10,043 bases of DNA, taken from positions 1 to 10,043 of the forward strand of contig CAJUSQ010000105.1 of assembly GCA_910588885.1 (NCBI GenBank), given 5' to 3'. The translations under genes and the position numbers were made by a program. This document shows, piece after piece, positions 1 through 7,893 of the stretch. The notes below the pieces were generated by a model, which was given only the letters and a program-made list of their open reading frames with translations, was not told where the DNA came from and made no database searches. The stretch comes from an uncultured Lachnospiraceae bacterium (GTDB lineage Bacteria > Bacillota > Clostridia > Lachnospirales > Lachnospiraceae). The stretch's first letter is position 1, and each line of letters begins with the position of its first letter.

Positions 1-1
1 G

Positions 2-1531
2 GCAATTTTTTTAGCGGCTTTAAACGAGATTGATTTTTCAGAGGAAATCAAGAACCGTCCCATCGCGTTTGTCGTGGAAGGATTGAATGAAACGGAATTT
101 ATTCCAATTGTGCAGGGTGTGCTTGCTCTGGAAACATTGGAATTTTTTATAGAAGAGGTTCACCCCAATTATAAGGTGGCTTATCCAGATCACTTAAAAG
201 AAAAAATTAAGCAGCTCACAAAGCATGTAGACGGTTACTTTGTGAATTTTTATACAAGGAGATTACTGCAGGGACATGCGGCCCAGAATGTGCTGTTTAA
301 TCTGCCTTATGTTGCAGAAGGCTACAATACAAAGCAGCTTTCCAAGGTGATTCCCTATAAAGGGGCGGCAGTCTTGGTATCTGCGGGCCCGTCTTTGGAC
401 AAAAATATCGAGGAGCTTCGGCGGGCGAAAAACCATTTGTTCCTGATGGCGGTGGATACGGCGGTAAAGCCCTTGCTGAAAAGGGGAATTGTCCCGGATG
501 TGTTTGTTACGCTGGATGGCCGGAAGCCCCTGGATTTGCTGGAAGGGGCGGAATTACTGCCGGTTGTTTCGAATTCCATGGCAAGATATAAATTGCTGGA
601 TCGGCAGAAAGGAAGAAAGATCTTCTTTTTTGACGGATATCGTCTTCCGCTGGATTTGTATCTGGAAAACGGTAAAATGCTTCCGGGGGTGGCGGTTGGA
701 GGCTCCGTTGCATGCAGCGGTTTTTCTCTGCTCTATAAAATGGGGTTTGAAACAGTTATCCTTGTAGGACAGGATTTGGCTTACACGGACAATAAATCCC
801 ATGCGGACGGAACCTTTCAGGAAAAAATGCCGGAGGAAGAAACGGCACATATGGTCCGGGTAAAGGGGAATTATCAGGATACGATTCCTACTTTGTCAAA
901 TTTGAAAATATATCTGGAATGGTTTGAAGACTATATTAAAGGTGCGAAAGAGCATGGAAAATTTCGGGTAATCAATGCAACCGAAGGAGGAGCTTATATT
1001 GAGGGTACAGAGCTTATGACCCTGAAGGAGGCTCGGGATGAATGGGTAGGAGAAGAAACGGATTTTGCAGGTCTGATCGAAACCATGGAATCCGCGTTCA
1101 CACCGGAAGAGCGGGAAAAAGCTTATGACAGCCTGCGGAAGGTTCCAAAGCAGTTTGAGGAGCTTGAAAAATTAGCAAAGCAGCTAAAGAAGGAATATCA
1201 GAGGATAGAGAAGCTGGAGAAATCCGGAAAAGGAAGCCGGCAGGGTTATGAAAAAATTTTGAAAAAAACGAAAAAACTGACAGAGAAATGTTATGAATAT
1301 TCCGGCTATCAGTTAATGGAAGAAACCCTGGGAACGGCAGAGTATATCCTACAGACGGAATTTTATTACGGGCAGGAGGATACGGAAGAAAAAAATGAGA
1401 TTCTCCGGACGACAAAGCATGGAATTACATACAGTGAAGTTCTGGAAGATTGTGCAAAGCTGATGCAGGAATTAGCACAGCAGATGGTAGAGCGGACAGA
1501 AATTTTGTATTCCGGCGGTTCACTTGATTGA
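2..1531 (+). CDS. Maf-family flagellin glycosyltransferase (motility associated factor, DUF115/MAF_flag10), 5' end outside window
   Basis: The frame is open from base 2 to the TGA at 1529-1531, giving 509 visible residues. The GTG at 74 is internal, because the residues before it (including IAFVVEGLNETEF across it) read as normal protein. Maf proteins are usually somewhat over 600 aa, so roughly 100 N-terminal residues should lie upstream. The DUF115 core is recognisable: VSAGPSLDKN (nt about 374-403, the GPSL nucleotide-sugar motif), a PDVFVTLDG stretch (about 494-520), and SVACSGFSLLYKMGFETVILVGQDL (split here as SVACSGFSLLYKMGF then ETVILVGQDL, about 701-775). The C-terminal third, about nt 1100-1300, is highly charged and probably coiled coil. 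In the family, Maf proteins are cytoplasmic and transfer pseudaminic or legionaminic acid from the CMP-sugar to flagellin Ser/Thr. The adjacent complete pse genes point to CMP-pseudaminic acid as donor; that is inference from context. Confidence 0.9.
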   Translation, partial: AIFLAALNEIDFSEEIKNRPIAFVVEGLNETEFIPIVQGVLALETLEFFIEEVHPNYKVAYPDHLKEKIKQLTKHVDGYFVNFYTRRLLQGHAAQNVLFNLPYVAEGYNTKQLSKVIPYKGAAVLVSAGPSLDKNIEELRRAKNHLFLMAVDTAVKPLLKRGIVPDVFVTLDGRKPLDLLEGAELLPVVSNSMARYKLLDRQKGRKIFFFDGYRLPLDLYLENGKMLPGVAVGGSVACSGFSLLYKMGFETVILVGQDLAYTDNKSHADGTFQEKMPEEETAHMVRVKGNYQDTIPTLSNLKIYLEWFEDYIKGAKEHGKFRVINATEGGAYIEGTELMTLKEARDEWVGEETDFAGLIETMESAFTPEEREKAYDSLRKVPKQFEELEKLAKQLKKEYQRIEKLEKSGKGSRQGYEKILKKTKKLTEKCYEYSGYQLMEETLGTAEYILQTEFYYGQEDTEEKNEILRTTKHGITYSEVLEDCAKLMQELAQQMVERTEILYSGGSLD

Positions 1532-1556
1532 CCGGCCGGAGTTGGATTCTTTGTAC

Positions 1557-1563
1557 GGGAGGG
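1557..1563 (+). promoter_or_regulatory. Ribosome binding site that sets the pseB start
   Basis: GGGAGGG lies five bases before the ATG at 1569. The same frame can be extended to a TTG at 1524, overlapping the maf stop, but the PseB family begins at about this ATG and the 15 extra residues before it show no family similarity. The ATG at 1569 is therefore the preferred start. Confidence 0.8.
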
Positions 1564-1568
1564 ACTTT

Positions 1569-2567
1569 ATGCTAAATAATAAGACAATACTCGTTACCGG
1601 GGGCACAGGCTCCTTCGGGAATGCGTTTACGAGATATGTACTGGAACACTATGAACCAAGGAAAATCATTATTTATTCCAGGGATGAATTTAAACAGTTT
1701 CAAATGGCAGGGAAATTTCAGGAATATAAAGGAAAGCTGCGCTTTTTTATCGGGGATGTACGGGATAGAGAACGTTTGTTCCGAGCGCTGGACGGGGTGG
1801 ACTACGTAGTACACGCGGCGGCGCTGAAGCAGGTTCCGGCCTGCGAGTATAACCCCATGGAAGCAGTGAAAACCAATATCAACGGGGCAATGAATCTGGT
1901 GGATGCAGCCTTAGACCGCGGGGTGAAGCGGGTAGTAGCATTGTCAACGGATAAAGCGGTAAATCCTGTGAATCTGTATGGCGGGACGAAGCTGGTATCG
2001 GATAAGCTGTTTATTGCCGCAAACGCCTATTCCGGGGAAAAGGACGTGCGGTTTTCCATTGTCCGGTATGGAAATGTGGCCGGAAGCCGGGGCTCTGTGA
2101 TTCCGTTTTTTCAAAAGCTGCTGGATCAAGGAGAAACATCGCTTCCGATTACGGATTTTCGTATGACAAGATTCTGGATCAGCCTGGAAGAGGGCGTGCA
2201 GCTGGTAATCAAAGCATTGGGGGAAGCCAGAGGAGGGGAAACCTTTATTTCGAAAATCCCTTCTTTTAAGATTACGGATCTGGCAGAAGCGATGGCTCCT
2301 AAGGCCCGGAAAAAAGAGGTGGGAATCCGGGAAGGGGAGAAGCTCCATGAAATCATGGTGACCCGGGAGGATTCCGCTATGACCTACGAATACGAAAAGC
2401 ATTTTATTATTTATCCCCATTATAACTGGTGGGAGGAAAACCGGGTGCTGCCAGGAGGGAAACAGGTAGCGGAAGGCTTTGAATACAGCTCCGGGACAAA
2501 TGGGGAATGGCTGGATGTGAAGCAGCTGAAAGAACGGCTGTGCAGCATGAATTTACAGAATAAATAG
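1569..2567 (+). CDS. pseB: UDP-N-acetylglucosamine 4,6-dehydratase (inverting), PseB
   Basis: First enzyme of CMP-pseudaminic acid synthesis. It converts UDP-GlcNAc to UDP-2-acetamido-2,6-dideoxy-beta-L-arabino-hex-4-ulose, with 4,6-dehydration and C5 epimerisation, using bound NADP. The protein is 332 aa, normal for the family. TGGTGSFG at residues 10-17 is the Rossmann nucleotide-binding motif. HAAALKQVP follows at 82-90. STDKAVNP at 126-133 supplies the Thr-Asp-Lys catalytic residues (T127, D128, K129), and YGGTK at 137-141 supplies the Tyr/Lys pair of extended SDR enzymes. RDEFKQFQM at 38-46 is typical of the FlaA1/PseB group. The gene follows maf by 37 nt, with a GGGAGGG ribosome binding site. 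Its last five codons plus stop form the first unit of the 17-bp tandem repeat described separately. CapD-type polysaccharide dehydratases are related, but the short length and the pse neighbours favour PseB. Confidence 0.95.
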   Translation: MLNNKTILVTGGTGSFGNAFTRYVLEHYEPRKIIIYSRDEFKQFQMAGKFQEYKGKLRFFIGDVRDRERLFRALDGVDYVVHAAALKQVPACEYNPMEAVKTNINGAMNLVDAALDRGVKRVVALSTDKAVNPVNLYGGTKLVSDKLFIAANAYSGEKDVRFSIVRYGNVAGSRGSVIPFFQKLLDQGETSLPITDFRMTRFWISLEEGVQLVIKALGEARGGETFISKIPSFKITDLAEAMAPKARKKEVGIREGEKLHEIMVTREDSAMTYEYEKHFIIYPHYNWWEENRVLPGGKQVAEGFEYSSGTNGEWLDVKQLKERLCSMNLQNK

Positions 2568-2637
2568 GAATGCGGAATAAATTAGAATGCAGAATAAATA
2601 GAAATGCAGAATAAACAGGAATCCGGAATAGAAAAGG
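2553..2637 (+). repeat. 17-bp imperfect tandem repeat (five units) starting in the pseB terminus
   Basis: Five consecutive 17-bp units can be aligned without gaps: 2553-2569, 2570-2586, 2587-2603, 2604-2620 and 2621-2637. The best-conserved core is ATGCAGAATAAATAG. Units 3 and 4 differ at two positions; unit 5 is the most diverged and merges into the ribosome binding site of the next gene (GGGAGA at 2636-2641). Unit 1 is coding: it contains the last codons of pseB (Leu-Gln-Asn-Lys-stop). The array therefore looks like serial duplication of the pseB 3' end. It fills nearly all of the pseB-methyltransferase gap, which is the longest gap between genes in the pse operon. The units carry out-of-frame ATG and stop codons, for example a Met-Gln-Asn-Lys-stop mini-ORF at 2587-2601. 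Confidence 0.85.
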
Positions 2638-2647
2638 GAGAGAAAAG

Positions 2648-3283
2648 ATGGGATATAAAACAGAGCAGGAGGCATTTTGGAGCGGAGAGTTCGGGAATCA
2701 CTACATAGAAAGAAACGAATGTACGAAAGAGGCCCTGGCGTCTGCGATCGGCTTTTTTTCAAAGATCATGGACAGGGCAAGAGGAATGGAAAGCGTGATA
2801 GAATTCGGTGCAAATGTGGGAATCAACTTAAAAGCGATCCGGACATTGCTTCCTTCTATAAAGCCGGCGGCCATTGAAATTAATCAACAAGCGGCGGCAA
2901 GGCTTAGGGAAGATCCGTTTTTCGAAAATGGAATTGAGGTTTTCGAGGAATCCATTCTGGAATACCGGACGGACAAAGTCTATGATATGGCGCTGATCTG
3001 CGGGGTTCTGATTCATATTAATCCGAAGGAGCTTTCCGTTGTGTACGAAAAGCTGTACCATTCTTCACGCAAATATATCTGCATCGCAGAGTATTATAAC
3101 CCGACTCCGGTGGAGATCCCCTATCGGGGACATACGGAAAAATTATTTAAACGTGATTTTGCCGGAGAATTTATGGATCGGTATCCTGATTGCAGCCTGG
3201 TGGATTATGGATTCCAGTACCATAGGGATCCCTATTTTCCCAAGGATGACGTGACCTGGTTTTTGCTGGAGAAGAAGGGCTAG
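2648..3283 (+). CDS. Pseudaminic acid biosynthesis-associated SAM-dependent methyltransferase
   Basis: Encodes 211 aa resembling the class I methyltransferase family found within pseudaminic acid clusters. The N-terminus is characteristic: KTEQEAFWSGEFGNHYIERN at residues 4-23. The SAM-binding glycine-rich motif is VIEFGANVGIN at 50-60, followed by the acidic second-strand residue in AIEIN (75-79, E77). MALICGVLIHINP, near residues 114-126, fits the motif IV/post-IV region. The ATG at 2648 is preceded by GGGAGA with a six-base spacer, and the stop is only 10 nt from pseC. The likely role is O- or N-methylation of pseudaminic acid, one of its precursors or the flagellin-linked sugar; the acceptor is not established and no residue here reveals it. 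Family placement is strong, substrate is inference. Confidence 0.88.
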   Translation: MGYKTEQEAFWSGEFGNHYIERNECTKEALASAIGFFSKIMDRARGMESVIEFGANVGINLKAIRTLLPSIKPAAIEINQQAAARLREDPFFENGIEVFEESILEYRTDKVYDMALICGVLIHINPKELSVVYEKLYHSSRKYICIAEYYNPTPVEIPYRGHTEKLFKRDFAGEFMDRYPDCSLVDYGFQYHRDPYFPKDDVTWFLLEKKG

Positions 3284-3293
3284 AGGAAGAGCA

Positions 3294-4490
3294 ATGGAAA
3301 AATTGGCATTGAACGGCGGCTATCCGGTGCGGGCCGGAAAAATATACTATGGACGCCAGTGGATCGAAGAAGATGACATAGAAGCGGTTGCGGAAGTTTT
3401 AAGGAGCAGCTTTATTACATGCGGGCCCAAAGTGGAAGAGATGGAGCGGACATTGGAAGCGTATACCGGGGCAAAATATGCGGTGGCAGTTTCAAACGGG
3501 ACGGCGGCGCTTCACTGTGCATGTCTTGCAGCAGGCATCGGGCCGGGGGATGAGGTCATTACTACGCCGCTGACATTTGCGGCAAGTGCAAACTGCATTT
3601 TATATTGCGGAGCAAAGCCGGTATTTGCGGACGTTTGTCCGGATACCTATAACATCGATCCCGACAGCATCCGCGCCCATATTACGGACAGGACAAAAGC
3701 AGTCATTGCAGTGGACTTTTCGGGGCAGGCAGTTTCTCATAAAGAAATCCGTGAGATTTGTGAAAAATTTAACTTGATCTTTATCGAGGATGCAGCCCAT
3801 GGGATTGGCACCAAATATGACGGGGCGCCGATCGGAAGCCTTGCGGACTTGACGACATTCAGCTTTCATCCGGTCAAGACAATTACGGGAGGGGAAGGCG
3901 GCGCGGTTCTTACGAATCGGGAAGAACTGTACCGGAAGCTGGTGCTTGCCCATACCCATGGAATCACCCACTCGGAAGCGTTGATGGAAGAAGCGCCCCA
4001 CGAAGGGCCCTGGTATTATGAGCAGATTGCCTTAGGCTATAACTATCGGATTACGGATTTCCAGGCGGCCTTAATTGTAAGCCAGATGAAAAAGCTGGAT
4101 CGGTTTGTATCCGGAAGAAAGGAAATCGTAACGAAATACGAGGAAGCCTTTTCCAATATGCCTGAGATAATTCTCCAGAAAGAAATTCCGGAATCCGATA
4201 CCTGCAGGCATCTGTATCTCATTCGGCTGAATTTGGAAAAGCTGCGCTGCAGCCGGAGGGAGTTTTTTGATGCAATGGCCGGGGAAAACGTACAATGCCA
4301 GATTCATTACGTGCCGGTATACTGGTTCCCTTATTATCGGAAGCTTGGATATGAATTGGGGCTTTGCCCCCGGGCAGAAGAGATCTATAAGGGAATTATG
4401 AGCATTCCCCTCTATCCGGCTATGACGGATCAGGATGTTTCGGATGTCATCCATGCAGTGAAAAAAGTAGTGGAAAATTATAGAAGGTAG
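3294..4490 (+). CDS. pseC: UDP-4-amino-4,6-dideoxy-N-acetyl-beta-L-altrosamine transaminase, PseC
   Basis: PLP-dependent, DegT/DnrJ/EryC1-family aminotransferase and second step of the pathway. It transfers an amino group, usually from glutamate, to C4 of the PseB 4-keto product. At 398 aa it has normal length. Visible landmarks are SNGTAALHCA at residues 67-76 (PLP phosphate region), EDAAHGIG at 165-172 (D166 expected to contact the pyridine nitrogen) and SFHPVKTITGGEGG at 190-203, with K195 the expected Schiff-base lysine. GYNYRITDFQAAL, near nt 4037-4075, is the conserved sugar-aminotransferase segment. The start ATG follows AGAGGA with a six-base spacer, directly after the methyltransferase stop, and pseF begins nine nt after its own stop. 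The placement in a pse operon separates it from related Perosamine/QuiN transaminases. Confidence 0.95.
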   Translation: MEKLALNGGYPVRAGKIYYGRQWIEEDDIEAVAEVLRSSFITCGPKVEEMERTLEAYTGAKYAVAVSNGTAALHCACLAAGIGPGDEVITTPLTFAASANCILYCGAKPVFADVCPDTYNIDPDSIRAHITDRTKAVIAVDFSGQAVSHKEIREICEKFNLIFIEDAAHGIGTKYDGAPIGSLADLTTFSFHPVKTITGGEGGAVLTNREELYRKLVLAHTHGITHSEALMEEAPHEGPWYYEQIALGYNYRITDFQAALIVSQMKKLDRFVSGRKEIVTKYEEAFSNMPEIILQKEIPESDTCRHLYLIRLNLEKLRCSRREFFDAMAGENVQCQIHYVPVYWFPYYRKLGYELGLCPRAEEIYKGIMSIPLYPAMTDQDVSDVIHAVKKVVENYRR

Positions 4491-4499
4491 GGAATCCAT

Positions 4500-5210
4500 A
4501 TGTCTGCAATTGCCATTATTACCGCCCGGGGAGGGTCGAAAAGAATACCGAAAAAGAACATCCGGGATTTTTGCGGAAAACCGATCATTGCATACAGTAT
4601 ACAGGCTGCTCTTGCCAGCAATCTTTTTGAAACCGTAATGGTATCTACGGACAGTGAAGAAATTGCGGGGATCGCCAGGAATTACGGAGCGGAAATACCA
4701 TTTTTCAGAAGTGAAAAAAATGCCGGTGATTATGCGGATACGGCAGATGTTCTGCTGGAGGTTTTAGGGGAGTATCGAAAACTCGGAAAACAGTTCACGG
4801 AATTTTGCTGTATTTATCCCACGGCGCCTTTTGTAACGGCAGAAAAATTAAGGGACAGCCATTGTCTGCTGGCAGATGCAAACGTATGTAATGTAGTGCC
4901 AATGACGGCCTTTTCCTTCCCGCCTCAGAGGGGCATGATAAAAGAAGGGGGCTATCTGGCGCCGGCATATCCGGAGTACATACGTGCACGTTCACAGGAT
5001 TTGACGGAAATCCTGCATGACTGCGGACAGTTTTATTGGTGTAAGACAGATGCGTTTTTGGAAAACCGGAACATTTTATTTCATAAGACGGTTCCGTTTT
5101 TGGTGTCGGAGCTGGAAGTACAGGACATCGACCGGGAAAGCGACTGGGAACTGGCGGAATGGAAGTACCGGTATATGAACCGGGAGCTGCGGGAAAGGAA
5201 TGGTGGGTAG
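4500..5210 (+). CDS. pseF: Pseudaminic acid cytidylyltransferase (CMP-Pse synthetase), PseF
   Basis: Final soluble step: activates pseudaminic acid with CTP to CMP-pseudaminic acid, the donor for Maf. The 236-aa protein has the CMP-NeuAc synthetase-like nucleotidyltransferase fold. IITARGGSKRIPKKN at residues 6-20 is the CTP-binding motif. VSTDSEEIAGIA at 48-59 and CCIYPTAPFVT at 103-113 are conserved, and VQDIDRESDW at 207-216 carries the D209/D211 pair expected to bind Mg2+. The short length and the ARGGSKRIPKKN form match PseF better than NeuA. The ATG follows AGGGA at 4489-4493, which overlaps the pseC stop. The 3' end overlaps the start of pseI, suggesting translational coupling. Confidence 0.94.
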   Translation: MSAIAIITARGGSKRIPKKNIRDFCGKPIIAYSIQAALASNLFETVMVSTDSEEIAGIARNYGAEIPFFRSEKNAGDYADTADVLLEVLGEYRKLGKQFTEFCCIYPTAPFVTAEKLRDSHCLLADANVCNVVPMTAFSFPPQRGMIKEGGYLAPAYPEYIRARSQDLTEILHDCGQFYWCKTDAFLENRNILFHKTVPFLVSELEVQDIDRESDWELAEWKYRYMNRELRERNGG

Positions 5211-6270
5211 GGTGCAGGAGATTCGGATTCATGGAAAAACGGTGATTGGCAAGCATCAGCCGGTATATTTGATTGCGGAAATGTCGGCAAATCACGCCGG
5301 AAGCCTGGCGAGGGCCAAGGAAATTATACATGCTGCGAAGGAGTCGGGAGCAGACTGCGTGAAGATTCAGACCTATACGCCGGATACTATGACAATCCGG
5401 TGTGACCGGGAATATTTTCACATCGGAACCGGTACCTGGAAGGGGGAAACCTTATACCAGCTTTATGAAAAGGCATATACGCCCTGGGAGTGGCAGCCGG
5501 AGTTGAAAGCAGAGGCAGATAAAATCGGAATTGACTTTTTATCTACGCCGTTTGACAAAAGCGCGGTGGATTTTCTGGAAGAAATGAATCTGGATTTTTA
5601 TAAAATCGCATCCTTTGAACTGGTAGATCTGCCATTGATTGCCTATGCAGCCTCAAAGGGGAAGCCCATGCTGATTTCGACCGGGATGGGGACAAAAGAG
5701 GAAATTGCGGAAGCGGTGGCCGCCGTCAGGGCTCAGGGGAATCAGAACCTTGTTTTATTCCGATGCGCCAGCGCGTATCCGGCAATTTCAAGTGAAATGA
5801 ATTTGGCAACCATGACAGATATGGAAAAAACTTTTTCAGCATGGGTGGGGCTTTCGGATCATTCGATGGGGACGGTGGGGGCCGTTACGGCCGCAGCGTT
5901 GGGAGCCCGAGCAATTGAAAAGCACTTTTGCATCAGCCGGAAGATCGAAAATCCGGACGCTTCTTTTTCGATGGAACCGGAGGAATTCAAGCAGATGGCC
6001 GAGCAGGTCCGTCAGGCAGAAAAAGCAATCGGGACGGTGTCTTATGGCGTTTCCCGGCAGGAAAAAAGCAATCTGGCGTTTCGCCGGTCCATATTTGCAG
6101 TAAAGGACATCAAAGCGGGAGAAGTATTTACGGAAGAAAATATTCGGATCATCCGTCCCGCCTGCGGAATGCCGCCGAAATATTACAATTCCGTTTTAGG
6201 ACAGCGGGCGTTGCAGGATTTGTCCCGGGGAACACCGTTACAGAAGGAAATGGTTGAATATTTGGAATGA
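5200..6270 (+). CDS. pseI: Pseudaminic acid synthase, PseI (NeuB family with C-terminal SAF domain)
   Basis: Condenses 2,4-diacetamido-2,4,6-trideoxy-L-altrose with phosphoenolpyruvate to give pseudaminic acid. From the ATG at 5200 it is 356 aa. The TIM-barrel domain holds IAEMSANHAGS (25-35), VKIQTYTPDTM (54-64), FLSTPFD (113-119), YKIASFEL (134-141), GLSDHSMGT (217-225) and IEKHF (239-243). H221 and H242 are 21 residues apart, as are the metal-binding histidines of NeuB. The SAF (antifreeze-like) domain covers about 291-353, including VKDIKAGEVFTEENI. The start is uncertain. ATG 5200 overlaps pseF by 11 nt but has AAGGA directly against it. GTG 5203 (AAGGA with a three-base spacer) or GTG 5212 (giving MQEIRIHGK, nearer the usual family start) are possible. 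This changes only up to four residues. Confidence 0.93.
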   Translation: MVGRVQEIRIHGKTVIGKHQPVYLIAEMSANHAGSLARAKEIIHAAKESGADCVKIQTYTPDTMTIRCDREYFHIGTGTWKGETLYQLYEKAYTPWEWQPELKAEADKIGIDFLSTPFDKSAVDFLEEMNLDFYKIASFELVDLPLIAYAASKGKPMLISTGMGTKEEIAEAVAAVRAQGNQNLVLFRCASAYPAISSEMNLATMTDMEKTFSAWVGLSDHSMGTVGAVTAAALGARAIEKHFCISRKIENPDASFSMEPEEFKQMAEQVRQAEKAIGTVSYGVSRQEKSNLAFRRSIFAVKDIKAGEVFTEENIRIIRPACGMPPKYYNSVLGQRALQDLSRGTPLQKEMVEYLE

Positions 6271-6278
6271 GGTTTGGA

Positions 6279-6716
6279 ATGGATACCTATTTAAGAAAAG
6301 CAACCGAAGCGGATAAGGATTTACTTTTTCGATGGGCAAATGACGAAACCGTACGTAAAAACGCATTTTCTATGAAAAAGATTCCCTATCAGGAGCATTG
6401 CGCCTGGTTTGCACATGCATTGCACTGTGATACCATTGGATTGTACATTTATATGCAGGGGGAAACCCCGGTGGGGCAGATTCGTGTGAATGCGGCGGGA
6501 AATGAGGCAGAAATCAGCTATAGCGTTGATACGGTTCATCGTGGGCAGGGCCATGGGACCGCTATGGTTGCGCTGCTGAACGAGCAGGTGCGAAAGGATT
6601 TTCCGAATGTGAAAATTTTAACGGCCAAAGTGAAGACACAGAATCAAGTTTCCCGTTCGGTATTTCAAAAAAACGGATTTTCTTCTTATTATGAATGTTT
6701 TTCCAAAAAGGTATGA
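6279..6716 (+). CDS. pseH: UDP-4-amino-4,6-dideoxy-N-acetyl-beta-L-altrosamine N-acetyltransferase, PseH (GNAT)
   Basis: Third pathway step: acetylates N4 of the PseC product with acetyl-CoA, giving UDP-2,4-diacetamido-2,4,6-trideoxy-beta-L-altrose. The protein is 145 aa and RimJ/RimL-like. YLRKATEADKDLLFRWAND at residues 4-22 is the typical opening. VHRGQGHGTAM at 86-96 is the acetyl-CoA loop (RGQGHG at 88-93), and QNQVSRSVFQKNGF at 121-134 is the usual GNAT C-terminal motif. I chose ATG 6279 because GAGG at 6269-6272 lies six bases upstream and the family begins near this Met. An in-frame ATG at 6267 overlaps the pseI stop as ATGA but has no properly spaced ribosome binding site. Position in the operon is what separates it from other small GNAT enzymes. 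Confidence 0.9.
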   Translation: MDTYLRKATEADKDLLFRWANDETVRKNAFSMKKIPYQEHCAWFAHALHCDTIGLYIYMQGETPVGQIRVNAAGNEAEISYSVDTVHRGQGHGTAMVALLNEQVRKDFPNVKILTAKVKTQNQVSRSVFQKNGFSSYYECFSKKV

Positions 6717-6763
6717 GCGCAAGGGTATGAAAGCGAGGAAAGCAGAGGGGGAGAAAGAGGACT

Positions 6764-7840
6764 ATGGAAAAGAACGCCGTCGGAATCCGGACAGACGCCA
6801 ATGAGGAAATCGGAATGGGCCATCTGATGCGTTGTATGGCAATTGCCTGCCAGTTGAAAAAGCTGGGAAAAAGAGTCGTCTTCCTGCTATCGGAAAAGGC
6901 GGCGGAAGCTTATGTAAGGAAAAGCGGGTTTTTCTGTCTGCATCTTTCTCATTCTTATCGGGAAAAAGAGGCGGAATTGCCGGAGCTGACCGGAATCCTT
7001 TTGGAGAACCGCATTACCTGTCTGCTGGTCGATTCCTATGAAATAACTTTTTTTTATATGCAGGAGCTGAAAAAAGTGTGCAGAACCGTATATTTGGATG
7101 ATTTGGGCCATTTTGAATATCCGGTTCATTTGTTCATTCATTATACTTATGGGATGGAACGTATGGCTGCTGCAGGAAACCCGGAGCAGCCCTGGAAAAC
7201 TACAGAAGAAACAGAAGATGGGAGACATAAAAAGGGATATGAAAAACATATGTTTGGAATTCGGTTTGTGCCTTTGCGGGAGGAATTTTCCGGGCCGGGG
7301 ATTCCGATCAAGGATACGGTGGAAAATATCTATATTACCACCGGAGGTACGGACCCTTACCATATGATTGTTTCTATCCTGGAAGGACTCTCTTTTTTAC
7401 GAAATATACGGAAGCATGTGGTAGTGGGGAGATTTTATCAGGATCTGGAAATTCTGAGGAAAACAAAGGATGCAGATCCGTCCGTTCGAATTTATCAGGA
7501 CATTCCGGATGTTTGCAGGATTATGAAAAGCTGTGATCTCGCGGTATCTGCAGGAGGAACCACGTTAATGGAATTATGTGCCTGCGGAGTGCCTTCCATT
7601 GCTTTTGTCATGGCAGAGAATCAAACCTGTGGGGTAAAAGCGTTTGCAAAGGAAGGCATCATAGATTATGCCGGGGATGTCCGGAAAAACCCTTTTGCCG
7701 TTACAGAAAAAATCAGGAAAGAGATCGTAAAGTTAAAAGACGATTTTATTTTAAGGAAAACATATGGAGAAAAAGGGAAAGCAGTGATTGATGGGAAAGG
7801 AGCAGAACGTATTGCGAAAGGGATTGCAGAACTGCTGTAA
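6764..7840 (+). CDS. pseG: UDP-2,4-diacetamido-2,4,6-trideoxy-beta-L-altropyranose hydrolase, PseG
   Basis: Fourth step: removes UDP from the PseH product to release the free sugar used by PseI. It has the GT-B/MurG-like fold. IGMGHLMRC at residues 16-24 contains H20, matching the catalytic His of the GxGHxxR motif in Campylobacter PseG. LLVDSYE is at 87-93, and YLDDLGHF at 110-117. ITTGGTDPYHM at 191-201 begins the second domain, and SAGGTTLMELCACGVPS at 262-278 is the UDP-binding signature with E270. At 358 aa the protein is longer than many PseG enzymes, and much of the excess may be a charged stretch at about 133-163. The ATG is preceded by AGAGG and, further back, GGGGGAG. The 47-nt gap from pseH contains a short near-duplication (GGTATGA at 6710-6716 and 6724-6730). 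It is the last gene of the pse set. Confidence 0.92.
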   Translation: MEKNAVGIRTDANEEIGMGHLMRCMAIACQLKKLGKRVVFLLSEKAAEAYVRKSGFFCLHLSHSYREKEAELPELTGILLENRITCLLVDSYEITFFYMQELKKVCRTVYLDDLGHFEYPVHLFIHYTYGMERMAAAGNPEQPWKTTEETEDGRHKKGYEKHMFGIRFVPLREEFSGPGIPIKDTVENIYITTGGTDPYHMIVSILEGLSFLRNIRKHVVVGRFYQDLEILRKTKDADPSVRIYQDIPDVCRIMKSCDLAVSAGGTTLMELCACGVPSIAFVMAENQTCGVKAFAKEGIIDYAGDVRKNPFAVTEKIRKEIVKLKDDFILRKTYGEKGKAVIDGKGAERIAKGIAELL

Positions 7841-7864
7841 TGAAAAGACAGTAGAAAAGGCATC

Positions 7865-7893
7865 TTGACTATTCGCGGAAAGTAATCCATAAT
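7865..7893 (+). promoter_or_regulatory. Sigma-A type promoter upstream of the HAD phosphatase gene
   Basis: TTGACT (7865-7870) and CATAAT (7888-7893) are separated by exactly 17 bases; each box has one mismatch to consensus. It sits in the 137-nt gap after pseG, which is wider than any gap inside the operon, and would give a leader of about 78 nt before the ATG at 7978. No convincing terminator lies between pseG and this promoter, so read-through from the pse operon is also possible. Confidence 0.6.

Noticed and set aside
1251..1276. Three A6-A7 tracts in maf that could be slippage sites for phase variation
   Set aside because: Runs of six or seven A in Lys-rich coiled-coil codons are ordinary in Firmicute genes; the frame is intact and nothing else suggests on/off switching.
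1524..1568. N-terminal extension of PseB from a TTG overlapping the maf stop
   Set aside because: The ATG at 1569 has a well-placed GGGAGGG and matches the family start; the added residues have no family similarity.
2553..2762. Minus-strand frame rich in Phe, Leu and Ile across the tandem repeat, resembling a membrane segment
   Set aside because: It is the antisense translation of the 17-bp repeat and the start of the methyltransferase gene, so low-complexity chance.
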